From positions 1 through 10,339 of the forward strand of contig DPHR01000034.1 of assembly GCA_003522945.1 (NCBI GenBank): 10,339 bases of DNA, read 5' to 3'. This stretch comes from Clostridiales bacterium. Lineage in GTDB: Bacteria > Bacillota > Clostridia > Oscillospirales > Oscillospiraceae. Shown here piece by piece: positions 1-7,414 of this stretch. The translations under genes were made by a program, and so were the position numbers. The notes beneath the pieces were generated by a model. The model was not told the DNA's origin. It saw only the letters and a program-made list of their open reading frames with translations, and did no database searches. Each line of letters begins with the position of its first letter. Position 1 is the first letter of the stretch.

Positions 1-506
1 AGGTGCGCCCCGGCGCTGCCGCGCGCGGGACGATCCTTATAAACGCGGCCACGGCGCTCGCCGCCTTCGGCGAGGCACAGCGCGCTCTGCCGCTCTTCCG
101 GGAGGCGGAGAGCCTGTATGCCGTTTCGCTCGGCGCAGATCATCCGCGCCTTGCGGCGCTTTATAACAACATGGCCGCGGCGCTCGATGCGCTGCATCGC
201 CCGGACGAGGCGGAGCGGTACATGCTCCGCGCGCTGGAAAACCAGAAAAAGCACCCCGGCGATCTCGATCTCGCGGTGACGTATGTGAATCTTGCGCAGC
301 ATTATGCCGCGCAGGATGAGAACGATGCGCGCATCGCCGCGTGTCTCGATAAGGCGATGGAGCGCATGGACAGCCCGGACGCCGTCTGGGAATACTACTA
401 CGCGCACACGGCGCGGAAGATCGCCCCGGCGCTCGAAGCGCTTGGGCGCGCGGACGCGGCGCGCGATCTCCGGGAAAGGGCGGATATCATCTATGAAGGG
501 ACTTGA
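1..506 (+). CDS. Tetratricopeptide repeat (TPR) protein, C-terminal part
   Basis: This is the tail of an open frame that enters from the left edge; about 168 codons are visible, ending at a TGA at 504-506. The GTG at 3-5 could be read as a start, but no ribosome site can be seen and TPR sequence begins almost at once, so I treat the gene as 5'-truncated by the window. Counting from that GTG, helical repeats of TPR type sit near residues 9-42, 50-83 and 88-121, with a fourth degenerate helical segment at 127-166. Typical signs are the spaced small and aromatic residues in stretches such as LYNNMAAALDALHRPDEAE and VTYVNLAQHYAA. TPRs are protein-binding scaffolds, and no catalytic motif or signal peptide is visible. 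The 3' end overlaps the next gene by 14 bp, which suggests translational coupling and a shared role with the DUF4037 protein. The family assignment is firm; the specific function is unknown. Confidence 0.8.
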   Translation, partial: VRPGAAARGTILINAATALAAFGEAQRALPLFREAESLYAVSLGADHPRLAALYNNMAAALDALHRPDEAERYMLRALENQKKHPGDLDLAVTYVNLAQHYAAQDENDARIAACLDKAMERMDSPDAVWEYYYAHTARKIAPALEALGRADAARDLRERADIIYEGT

Positions 507-1404
507 GCTCTCCCGCGCCTTCTGGGAGGACGCCGTGCGCCCGGCGATCCGGGAAACCTGCCCTGTGCTGCTGCCGCGGCTTGCTGCGGGGCTCTGCGGC
601 GGTGGTTCCGACTGCTTAGGGTACGACGACGAGCTCTCCCACGACCACGGCTACGCCGCGGGGTGTATGCTCTTTCTCGCGCCGGAGGACGCCGAAACGC
701 ACGGCTTCCTTCTCTCCGCGCTCTACGACCGCCTGCCGCGGGAGTTTCTGGGCGTGAAGACCGAGCACCGCAGCCGTCAGGGAAACGGGCGATACGGCGT
801 TAAGACGACCGAGCAGTTCCTTCTGGAACAGACGGGCCTTTTCCATACGCCGGAAACGTGGCGCGAGTGGATGGCGATCCCGTCCTATGCTCTCGCCGCC
901 GCGTGCGCCGGGGAGATATTCTACGATGGCTCCGGCGACATGACGGGCATCCGCGAAACGCTGCGCACCGGCATGCCGGAGGACGTGCGAGTCAAAAAGA
1001 TCGCGGGACACGCCGTGCTCATGGCGCAGTCCGGGCAGTACAACGTCTCCCGCTGCCGCCGCCACGGGGAAGAGAGCGCGGCGCGGCTCGCGTGCTGCGA
1101 GTTTGTAAACCATACGCTCGCCATGCTTTTCCTGCTGAATGAGCGGCATATGCCGTTTTATAAATGGGCGTTTCGCGCCGCGAAAGAGCTGCTGAAGCTC
1201 TCGGAACTCATCCCGACGCTTGAAGCGCTGCTGCGTGAGCCGGACGAGGACACGATCGAGCGCGTGAGCGCCGTGGTGATCGAAGAGCTGCGCGCGCAGG
1301 GCCTGACGGACGGCGGCTGGGATTTCCTCGAGCCCCACGCTTACGCCGTCATGCGGCGCATCCGAAACCCGGAGATCGCCGCGCTGCATATCATGGAGGT
1401 CTGA
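493..1404 (+). CDS. DUF4037 domain protein, putative nucleotidyltransferase-like
   Basis: The protein has 303 residues if it starts at ATG 493, which gives the N-terminus MKGLELSRAFWEDAVRP, as I recall it for DUF4037 proteins. The open frame extends further upstream, but that part is out-of-frame TPR coding sequence. The key motif is residues 36-53, GGGSDCLGYDDELSHDHG, which resembles a nucleotidyltransferase signature of a GS element followed by an acidic cluster (Asp45, Asp46, Glu47, Asp51). Members of the family as I know them usually read DHD here, whereas this protein has DHG, so one acidic residue may be missing. A second characteristic stretch is NERHMPFYKWAFRA (216-229), followed by a helical C-terminus. 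No signal peptide or membrane segment is seen, so it is presumably cytosolic. It overlaps the TPR gene by 14 bp and its stop is 1 nt before the DUF2804 start. Its substrate is unknown; nucleotidyl transfer is inferred from the motif only. Confidence 0.85.
   Translation: MKGLELSRAFWEDAVRPAIRETCPVLLPRLAAGLCGGGSDCLGYDDELSHDHGYAAGCMLFLAPEDAETHGFLLSALYDRLPREFLGVKTEHRSRQGNGRYGVKTTEQFLLEQTGLFHTPETWREWMAIPSYALAAACAGEIFYDGSGDMTGIRETLRTGMPEDVRVKKIAGHAVLMAQSGQYNVSRCRRHGEESAARLACCEFVNHTLAMLFLLNERHMPFYKWAFRAAKELLKLSELIPTLEALLREPDEDTIERVSAVVIEELRAQGLTDGGWDFLEPHAYAVMRRIRNPEIAALHIMEV
1395..1399 (+). promoter_or_regulatory. Shine-Dalgarno site for the DUF2804 gene
   Basis: A perfect GGAGG lies six bases before the ATG at 1406, inside the last codons of the DUF4037 gene. 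It fixes the DUF2804 start and indicates coupled translation in the operon. Confidence 0.75.
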
Positions 1405-1405
1405 C

Positions 1406-2371
1406 ATGGAAGAATACCGCGCACCGGCGGAGCTGCTGAACGAAAAGGGAAAGCTTGCCCGTCCCGGCTGGTCGGCACAGGACGATTTTATCTATAACAA
1501 GGAAGCCGCCGGCGGCGGTCTCTCGGAATGGGAACGCTATTTTGTCACCGGGGCGTCCTTCGCGCTGGAGATCAGCTACGGGCATACGCGCTCCGGCGGC
1601 ATTGCCGAGGTGCGCCTCACCGATCTCGAAACGGACGAGCGGTATGCCTCCGGCACCGTGCAGGCGTTTCCGGGCGATGCGTTCGATCTGGATTTCTCCT
1701 GCGGCGAGGAACACACCGTCAAGTTTGAAAACGACGATCTGTATCTCCTGCTCACGCATTACGGCGGCGTGCGCCGCATTCAGTTCCGCTCGGAGCGGTT
1801 CGAGGGCGATCTCTCCTGCGCGAACGACGGCGACGGCATTTATACCGCCGAGGCGCTTGCCGGAAAGCAGTTTTATTACCGGGGCTTCCGGTGCTTCCCC
1901 GGTCTTTCCGGGTATCTCCGGATGCACAACCGCGATCTGCCGCTCGACGCGCAGACGTTTCTCTTCTCCGAGAGCGTGCGCGCCGTGATGCCGCGCGGCG
2001 ATGTGTATCTCCGCGCGTTCGGCAGCGCGTGCGTCGACGGGCATGTGATTTCCCTTGTCCTCTCCGATGGCGCGGACAGCGCGGACGAAAACGCGCTCTT
2101 TTATGACGGTACGCTCTGCAAACTCGGGCGCGTATACATGAAGCGCAGCGCGTCCGACCCGCTGCGGCCGTGGTACGTTTCCGACAGCACCCGGCGGCTG
2201 CATCTGGAATTTGCGGTGCGGCGCGAATACCGCGTCCGGCGGCGCGCGATGCTGCTGCACTCCGAGACGCGGCAGTATTTCGGAACGCTCTCCGGCACGG
2301 TCGAGCTGCCGGACGGGGAGACCGTCCGGATCGAAAATATGCGCATTTTCTGCGAGGAAAAGCTGCGGTGA
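1406..2371 (+). CDS. DUF2804 domain protein
   Basis: This is a complete 321-residue protein, near the usual length for DUF2804. Recognisable family features are an N-terminal LLNEKGKLARPGW (10-22), the central block ENALFYDGTLCKLGRV (228-243) and the C-terminal RQYFGTLSGTVELPDGE (289-305), which corresponds to the family's Q-x-FG-x-x-x-G plus DGE segment. There is no signal peptide or membrane helix, and the alternating polar/hydrophobic pattern suggests a mostly beta-strand fold. The start is supported by the GGAGG at 1395-1399. The gene follows DUF4037 after one base and precedes the GH13 gene by 20 bases, so it probably shares their transcript. DUF2804 has no established biochemical role that I know of. 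Its position beside a glucosidase makes a carbohydrate or lipid-related role possible, but that is only context. Confidence 0.82.
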   Translation: MEEYRAPAELLNEKGKLARPGWSAQDDFIYNKEAAGGGLSEWERYFVTGASFALEISYGHTRSGGIAEVRLTDLETDERYASGTVQAFPGDAFDLDFSCGEEHTVKFENDDLYLLLTHYGGVRRIQFRSERFEGDLSCANDGDGIYTAEALAGKQFYYRGFRCFPGLSGYLRMHNRDLPLDAQTFLFSESVRAVMPRGDVYLRAFGSACVDGHVISLVLSDGADSADENALFYDGTLCKLGRVYMKRSASDPLRPWYVSDSTRRLHLEFAVRREYRVRRRAMLLHSETRQYFGTLSGTVELPDGETVRIENMRIFCEEKLR

Positions 2372-2391
2372 GCGGCGGAAAGGGCATAGAC

Positions 2392-4068
2392 ATGGAAAAA
2401 ACTTTCTGGTATAAAGACGCGGTCATCTACCAGATCTGGCCGCGCAGCTTCAAGGACGCCGACGGCGACGGCGTGGGCGATCTGATGGGCGTGTACGAAA
2501 AGCTGGACTATCTTAAGAGCCTGCACGTGGACGCCATCTGGTTTTCGCCGCTCTACCCCTCGCCGAACGCCGACTTTGGCTACGACGTGGCGGACTATAT
2601 GGACATCTCCGCCGAATACGGCGGCATGGCGGCGTTCAAAAAGGTACTCGACGGCGCGCACGAGCGCGGCGTCAGGGTCATCATGGACCTTGTTGTAAAC
2701 CACACGAGCGACGAGCACCCGTGGTTCCAGGCGAGCCGCCGCGGGGAAGAGCCGTATAAGGATTATTACATCTGGCGCAAGCCGAAAAAGGACGGCACGC
2801 TCCCCAACAACTGGGACAGCATGTTCGAGGGCAAGGCGTGGCAGTACGACGAGGTGCGCAAGGCGTACTATCTCCATATTTTTGCCATCAAGCAGCCCGA
2901 CCTGAATATGGATAACCCCCGCGTCCGTGCCGAGGTGAAGAAAATTCTCCGTTTCTGGCTGGACATGGGCGTGGACGGCTTCCGCGAGGACGTTATCACC
3001 TACATCTCCAAGCCCAAGGGACTGCCGGACGCGCCGTTTTATATGCCCATGGCGCGCGGCATTTTCCAGTATAACAACGGCCCGCACCTGCACGAATATC
3101 TCAACGAGTTCCGCACCGTGCTCGACGATTACGACTGCGTGACCATCGGCGAGGCCCCGCTCATCACGACGAAGCGCGCGCTCGACTTCATCGGCGGCAA
3201 GCACCCCGAGCTTGACATGATGATCCCGTTCCAGTGCATGGAGGGCGACTGCTTCCTGCAGGACTATTCCCATCACCCGTTCTGCCTCGTAAAGCTCAAG
3301 ACCATCTGGCAGCACTGGCAGAAGGCGCTGCACGGGAAGGGCTGGAATCTTCTGTATATTGAAAACCACGACCATCCCCGCGTCATCAGCCGCTACGGCA
3401 GCGAAAAGTACAACACCGAGAGCGGAAAGGCGCTCGCGGCGTCGTATCTCTTCCAGGAGGGCACGCCCATCGTCTATCAGGGACAGGAGATCGGCATGAC
3501 GAACATCTATCCCGAGACGATCGACGGCTACGAGGACGTACAGACCATCAACCAGTACCACCACTTCGCCACGCACAAATCCGAAAAGAAGCGCATGCAG
3601 CGCATCTACTGGGGCTCGCGCGACAGCGCGCGCACGCCTGTGCAGTGGAGCGACGCGCCGAACGCCGGGTTTACGACCGGCACGCCGTGGTTTGCGGTCA
3701 ACGAGAACTACCCGAAGATCAATGTTGCCGCGCAGGAGGATGACCCCGACTCGCTGCTGAACTTCTACCGCGAGGCGCTCCGTCTCCGGCACGAGCTACC
3801 GGTCGTGCGCTACGGCACGTTCCGCCAGTACTATCCGCTCAGCAACAAGCTCTTTGTGTACGAACGCCGGGCCAAGCGTGAACGGCTTCTCGTCATCTGT
3901 TCGTACTCGGTGAATCCCGTGAAGTTCAAGGCACCCCGCGGGTACGATCTGCGGAAGGGCCGGCTCCTTTTGAAAAGCCACACGGATTATATCGAGAATA
4001 ACGGCTTCGTCACACAGCCGTATGAGACCCGCGTATATCTCTTCCGTGACGAAGAAAAGAAGGAATAA
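2392..4068 (+). CDS. GH13 (subfamily 31) alpha-glucosidase, oligo-1,6-glucosidase type
   Basis: The protein has 558 residues, the usual length for oligo-1,6-glucosidases, and starts at ATG 2392 behind a purine-rich GGAAAGGG at 2377-2384 with seven-base spacing. It hydrolyses terminal alpha-linked glucose from short oligosaccharides such as isomaltose in the cytoplasm; no signal peptide is present. The (beta/alpha)8 barrel starts at WYKDAVIYQIWPRSF (6-20), followed by a DxDGDGxGD calcium-type loop (22-30). GH13 regions are all intact: DLVVNHTSDEHPWF (99-112), QPDLN (168-172), GFREDV (196-201, nucleophile Asp200), IGEAP (252-256, acid/base Glu254) and ENHDHPR (324-330, Asp327). Val201 directly after the nucleophile is the residue linked in this subfamily to alpha-1,6 preference, as in Bacillus oligo-1,6-glucosidase; maltases carry Ala or Thr. 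The C-terminal beta domain covers roughly 480-555. It is the last gene of the plus-strand operon. Exact substrate preference, including trehalose or sucrose, remains open. Confidence 0.93.
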   Translation: MEKTFWYKDAVIYQIWPRSFKDADGDGVGDLMGVYEKLDYLKSLHVDAIWFSPLYPSPNADFGYDVADYMDISAEYGGMAAFKKVLDGAHERGVRVIMDLVVNHTSDEHPWFQASRRGEEPYKDYYIWRKPKKDGTLPNNWDSMFEGKAWQYDEVRKAYYLHIFAIKQPDLNMDNPRVRAEVKKILRFWLDMGVDGFREDVITYISKPKGLPDAPFYMPMARGIFQYNNGPHLHEYLNEFRTVLDDYDCVTIGEAPLITTKRALDFIGGKHPELDMMIPFQCMEGDCFLQDYSHHPFCLVKLKTIWQHWQKALHGKGWNLLYIENHDHPRVISRYGSEKYNTESGKALAASYLFQEGTPIVYQGQEIGMTNIYPETIDGYEDVQTINQYHHFATHKSEKKRMQRIYWGSRDSARTPVQWSDAPNAGFTTGTPWFAVNENYPKINVAAQEDDPDSLLNFYREALRLRHELPVVRYGTFRQYYPLSNKLFVYERRAKRERLLVICSYSVNPVKFKAPRGYDLRKGRLLLKSHTDYIENNGFVTQPYETRVYLFRDEEKKE

Positions 4069-4094
4069 AGAAAAGAGCGGCTCTGCCGCATACG

Positions 4095-4139
4095 AAAAAC
4101 CGTCCGCCGATGCCTGAAAAGCACCGGCGGACGGTTTTT
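4095..4139. terminator. Bidirectional rho-independent terminator between convergent operons
   Basis: A nearly perfect hairpin has a left arm at 4095-4109 (AAAAACCGTCCGCCG) and a right arm at 4125-4139 (CGGCGGACGGTTTTT). The ten-bp GC-rich stem is extended by five A-T pairs, and the 15-base interior can add a TGC/GCA mini-stem. Because A5 precedes and T5 follows, either strand gives a GC stem followed by a U run. It starts 26 bases after the GH13 stop and ends on the stop codon of the minus-strand GT-C gene (4138-4140), so it can end both operons. A small five-bp hairpin (4077-4081 with 4085-4089) lies just before it. Confidence 0.9.
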
Positions 4140-5649
4140 ATGCAGCTCTGTGGAAGATCAGAAACACCGAACGCGGCTCTGCCGTATAGCCGAGCGAGAG
4201 AAGCTTCTCTGCCATTTCGGTATCTTCCTGATAGATGAAGACCCAGACGGGCGGATCGGTCGCCAGCATTTCGTCGATCTCGGGCGCGATCTGCGGATCG
4301 GAATCCTCCATCCATCGCTGGATGGCAAAGTACCGGAAGCAGGGGATGATATCGGCATAGAGATAGTCCTGCGCGAGCACATCGTAACCCCACACGCTGT
4401 CGCGGTCGGAGGAAATGGCCTCGGAGAGCGCCGCGCCGCGCGCCGGGAACTTGTCAAGCTGATGCATACAGGTGAAATAGACCACCTTGCCGCACTGCCG
4501 GACGACCTGCGGGGCGAAGGGAATGACGCACAGCAGCAGCGCCGCGGCGAGAAGACTGCGGGCTTTGCGCCGGTTCTCCGGCGCGGTACGTTGTACCCAG
4601 TCGATACCGACGGCGAGAATGACAACGACCGCAGGCGCGAGATTGAGAAAATAATGACGGTAGGTGAAGCCGAACGCCATCGTGACCGCGCCGACGGCGG
4701 CATAGCAGCCGATGAGCGTATACGTCCGCCCATCGACCGTGCCGCAGCGCGTGAGCGGCCGGTAAGCGGCGAAAAAGCACGGAACGAAAAGAACGCTTCC
4801 GATGATGGAGAGCCAGCCGACGGCGTCTCTTGCGGTCGCTCCGCCGGTGGCGTAGAAGAAGTTGTGCGTGATGCTCGCGTAAATGAACAGATCAAACGCG
4901 CCCACCCGCAGAAAATACAGACAGAACGGAACAACAACGAGCGCCGTGCCGAACAGAACGATCGCCGCATGAAGGAAAAGCTGCCCGACCTTCTTTTCCC
5001 GGCAGAACAGGATGATGTATGCGAGGATCAGCCCACCGACCGGCGCGGCATTCGTGACGCGGAACATCAACAGCACGCCGAAGCATACGCCGTATACGAA
5101 ACTGTACCATTTGGGATGCTCGCTCACGCTCGCGCCGCTTTTGAGAAACCGCAGCGAGAGATACATCGGCAGCAGCAAGAAGAGCTGCGACCATTCCTCC
5201 GTCATGTTCCCGTCCTGCACGGTGCCGACATAGACGAAAAGATACGCCGCGACCACGGCGAGCGAAGCGCCGCTGCGCAGCCAGAACCGAGCAAGCCGGT
5301 ATACGATCAGGCACGCCGCCGTCAGATTGACGATCTGCATGAGGAAAATGCCGTATCGGTCGCCGGTGAGCAGATAGCCAAGGGCGTTCACATAGAAGAT
5401 CATCGGACCTTTCTGATCATACAGATCCAGATAGGGGATCTTCCCCTGTGTAACGCCTTTTCCCATCAGGAGGAAAAATGCGCTGTCATTGCCGTAATAG
5501 GGGCTGATCGGCGTGGTGTATACGGAGAAAACCGTTATCACGGCAGCCGAGAGGGCGAGAAGGACAAGCGCCCGGCGCCAGAGCGCGCCGTCCATCCAGT
5601 CCGAAAATCGCAGATAGAGGTTTTTCTTTTCCGTTTTGATTTCGTTCAT
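4138..5649 (-). CDS. Multi-pass GT-C glycosyltransferase, ArnT/PMT (GT39/GT83)-like
   Basis: This is a 503-residue polytopic membrane protein. I chose the start ATG 5647-5649 (MNEIKTEKKN) because GGAGGG lies ten bases upstream (5660-5665). In-frame ATGs at 5682 and 5700 would overlap the GH2 gene and have no better site. After a basic N-terminus, the first helix (about 26-45) leads to an extracytoplasmic loop with GNDSAFF (53-59) and PYLDLYDQKGPM (72-83). This is the arrangement of the acidic catalytic loop in ArnT/PMT-type GT-C enzymes, with Asp55 and Asp78 as candidates. Further family-like blocks are GNMTEEWS (147-154) and YRHYFLNLAP (330-339). I count roughly ten to eleven hydrophobic helices before a soluble C-terminal region (about 400-503). 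Such enzymes use polyprenyl-phosphate sugars to glycosylate lipids, proteins or wall polymers; donor and acceptor cannot be told here. It is the last gene of the minus-strand operon, and its TAA stop sits in the terminator's A/T arm. Confidence 0.8.
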   Translation of the reverse strand: MNEIKTEKKNLYLRFSDWMDGALWRRALVLLALSAAVITVFSVYTTPISPYYGNDSAFFLLMGKGVTQGKIPYLDLYDQKGPMIFYVNALGYLLTGDRYGIFLMQIVNLTAACLIVYRLARFWLRSGASLAVVAAYLFVYVGTVQDGNMTEEWSQLFLLLPMYLSLRFLKSGASVSEHPKWYSFVYGVCFGVLLMFRVTNAAPVGGLILAYIILFCREKKVGQLFLHAAIVLFGTALVVVPFCLYFLRVGAFDLFIYASITHNFFYATGGATARDAVGWLSIIGSVLFVPCFFAAYRPLTRCGTVDGRTYTLIGCYAAVGAVTMAFGFTYRHYFLNLAPAVVVILAVGIDWVQRTAPENRRKARSLLAAALLLCVIPFAPQVVRQCGKVVYFTCMHQLDKFPARGAALSEAISSDRDSVWGYDVLAQDYLYADIIPCFRYFAIQRWMEDSDPQIAPEIDEMLATDPPVWVFIYQEDTEMAEKLLSLGYTAEPRSVFLIFHRAA

Positions 5650-5659
5650 TCCAGTGCTG

Positions 5660-5665
5660 CCCTCC
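5660..5665 (-). promoter_or_regulatory. Shine-Dalgarno site deciding the GT-C start
   Basis: On the minus strand this reads GGAGGG, ten bases before the ATG at 5649 and within the 25-base gap after the GH2 stop. The spacing is slightly long, but it is the best site in the region and supports the shorter 503-residue product. Confidence 0.6.
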
Positions 5666-5674
5666 AAAGCCGTA

Positions 5675-7414
5675 TTATGCATCAAACCGCAGCGCGGCAT
5701 TGATCTCCCGGAGCGTCTCCTCCGGAATTTTCAGCACCTCGCGGTCGTAGGTCATGAGACCGTTGAGCTCTTCCTCCACGTCGGTGATCTGCGTATATAC
5801 CGCCGCGGTCAGCCCTTCCTTTCGGATGTGCGGCAGCACCTGCCCGAGCATGAGCTTTTCGTAGTCGTGCGCGAGCGCCGCGCTGTCGCGGCAGATGCGG
5901 TAGCCGAACACCTTGTCCGTCCAGCGATGGCCGTCCACGGCGAGAATGTATCCGCCGTACTCCGTGAGCGCAAGCGCGCGCCCATCGTTTTTGAGCTTCA
6001 CGGGACGGAAATAGATGTGGCGGCTCTTCATTTCCTCATAGCCCTGATCCTGCCAGCCGCTCGCGTGGTCGATAAAGCGCGTGGGATCGAGCTTTTTGAG
6101 CTCGTTTGCCATGTCCAGCGCGTCAAACTGACCCCAGCCCTCGTTGAACACCGTCCAGAGCGCGATGCACGGGCAGTTATAAAGAAGCCGCACCGTGTCC
6201 GCCATCTCACGCCGGAAGCGCGCGCGGGAGAGCACCCCGCTCCGGCCGTAGGGCTTCGCGTCCTGATCCGGAAGATCGACCTTGCCGAGCGTCGGCAGAG
6301 CGGAAACATGGAGAAAGCTGTACGGCTGCCCGCCGGACACCATGTCCTGCCATACGATCATGCCGAGCCGGTCGCAGTGATAGTACCAGCGCAGCGGCTC
6401 GATCTTTATGTGCTTGCGCAGCATGTTGAAGCCGCAGCGCTTCGTGGTCTCAATGTCGTTTACCATCGCCTCGTCCGAGGGCGGCGTGAGAAGCCCGTCG
6501 GGGTAGTATCCCTGATCGAGCAGACCGTTGTGGAAGAGGGGGACGTTGTTTAATCCGAACACCTTGTGGCCGCCCAACTCCACATACGAGAATTTGCGCA
6601 TGGCAAAATAGCTCTCCACGCGATCCTCGCCGCAGGAGATGTCCAGCGTGTAGAGATAGGGATCGTCCGGCGTCCAGGCGCGGAAGCCGGGGAGCGGAAC
6701 GACGCACACGCCGCCCTTTGCCCAGCTCCCGGCGACAAAGCTGCCGTCCGCAGCGCGCACGTCGCACGTGATGGCGGCGCTGCTCTCGAGCGCGGTCTCC
6801 AGCTCGATGCGCACGCGCGCCTCGTCAAACTCCGGCGTGATGCGAAGGCTCTTTACATAGGCCTCCGGCACGCTCTCGAGCCAGACCGTCTGCCAGATGC
6901 CGCTCTGCGCGGTGTACCACATGCCGCCGCGCTTATAGCGCTGCTTGCCGTAGGCAAACGTGGGATCGTCGGCATTATCGCGCACCGTTACGCGTAGAAT
7001 GTTCTCCCCCTCGCGCAGAAGACTCGTGATGTCTGCGGAAAACGGCCAGTAGCCGCCGGAGTGCTTCGCGGCGGAAACGCCGTTTACGAACACCTCCGCG
7101 ATCTGGTCCACCGCACCGAAATGCAGCAGCACGCGCGATTTTTGAAATCCCTCCGGCAGTGTGAAGCCGCGGCGGTAATGGAGGTATTCGTCCTTTGCCG
7201 GGCCGCGCGCAGCGCCGGAGAGCGGCGCTTCCGGCGAGAACGGCACGACGATCTCGCCGTCCCAGACCCCCGGCTCGTCACCGGACGGCGTGACGGCATA
7301 GTCCCATACGCCGTTGAGATTATAAAAGCTCTCCCGCCGCAGCTGCGGGCGGGGATATTCCGGTAAGGGGCAGCTGCGGTCGAGCGCCGCGCCCCACTTT
7401 GTCAGCATCGTCAT
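5675..7414 (-). CDS. Glycoside hydrolase family 2 enzyme, probable beta-galactosidase-type
   Basis: The protein has 579 residues and no signal peptide, so it is cytoplasmic. It starts at ATG 7414, eight bases after AAGGAG (7423-7428). Domain order is the GH2 set: an N-terminal sugar-binding jelly roll (about 20-180, with YNLNGVWDYAV, FGAVDQIAEVFVNG and GGMWYTAQSGIWQTVWLE), an Ig-like domain (about 185-275) and a TIM barrel (about 280-579). The acid/base is Glu425 in VFNEGWGQFD and the likely nucleophile is Glu485 in ALTEYGGY. LRKHIKIEP and WYYHCDRLGMIVWQDM are typical barrel segments. Length resembles beta-glucuronidases, but the glucuronate-recognising N-x-K is absent: the aligned stretch reads LNGLMTYDR (550-558). 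A glucuronidase role is therefore unlikely. With a transporter and galactokinase upstream, a beta-galactoside is the best guess. Other neutral beta-glycosides remain possible. Its ATG overlaps the MFS stop (ATGA), indicating coupled translation. Confidence 0.88.
   Translation of the reverse strand: MTMLTKWGAALDRSCPLPEYPRPQLRRESFYNLNGVWDYAVTPSGDEPGVWDGEIVVPFSPEAPLSGAARGPAKDEYLHYRRGFTLPEGFQKSRVLLHFGAVDQIAEVFVNGVSAAKHSGGYWPFSADITSLLREGENILRVTVRDNADDPTFAYGKQRYKRGGMWYTAQSGIWQTVWLESVPEAYVKSLRITPEFDEARVRIELETALESSAAITCDVRAADGSFVAGSWAKGGVCVVPLPGFRAWTPDDPYLYTLDISCGEDRVESYFAMRKFSYVELGGHKVFGLNNVPLFHNGLLDQGYYPDGLLTPPSDEAMVNDIETTKRCGFNMLRKHIKIEPLRWYYHCDRLGMIVWQDMVSGGQPYSFLHVSALPTLGKVDLPDQDAKPYGRSGVLSRARFRREMADTVRLLYNCPCIALWTVFNEGWGQFDALDMANELKKLDPTRFIDHASGWQDQGYEEMKSRHIYFRPVKLKNDGRALALTEYGGYILAVDGHRWTDKVFGYRICRDSAALAHDYEKLMLGQVLPHIRKEGLTAAVYTQITDVEEELNGLMTYDREVLKIPEETLREINAALRFDA

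Noticed and set aside
616..2260. Minus-strand open frames opposite DUF4037 and DUF2804 (616-1407 and 1391-2260)
   Set aside because: Family motifs, ribosome sites and tight operon spacing are on the plus strand. The antisense products are Arg/Ala/His-rich without domains.
2101..3792. Long minus-strand open frame opposite the GH13 gene
   Set aside because: The plus strand carries all GH13 catalytic regions. The antisense product has no family features and would cross the DUF2804/GH13 boundary.
4077..4089. Small GCGGC/GCCGC hairpin after the GH13 stop
   Set aside because: It has a five-bp stem, a three-base loop and no U run. It is too weak to be its own terminator next to the strong hairpin at 4095-4139.
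4150..5703. Long plus-strand open frame (about 517 codons) opposite the GT-C gene
   Set aside because: Its translation is highly charged and low in hydrophobic order, with no recognisable domain. The opposite strand encodes clear membrane helices and GT-C motifs, so this is a GC-rich antisense artefact.
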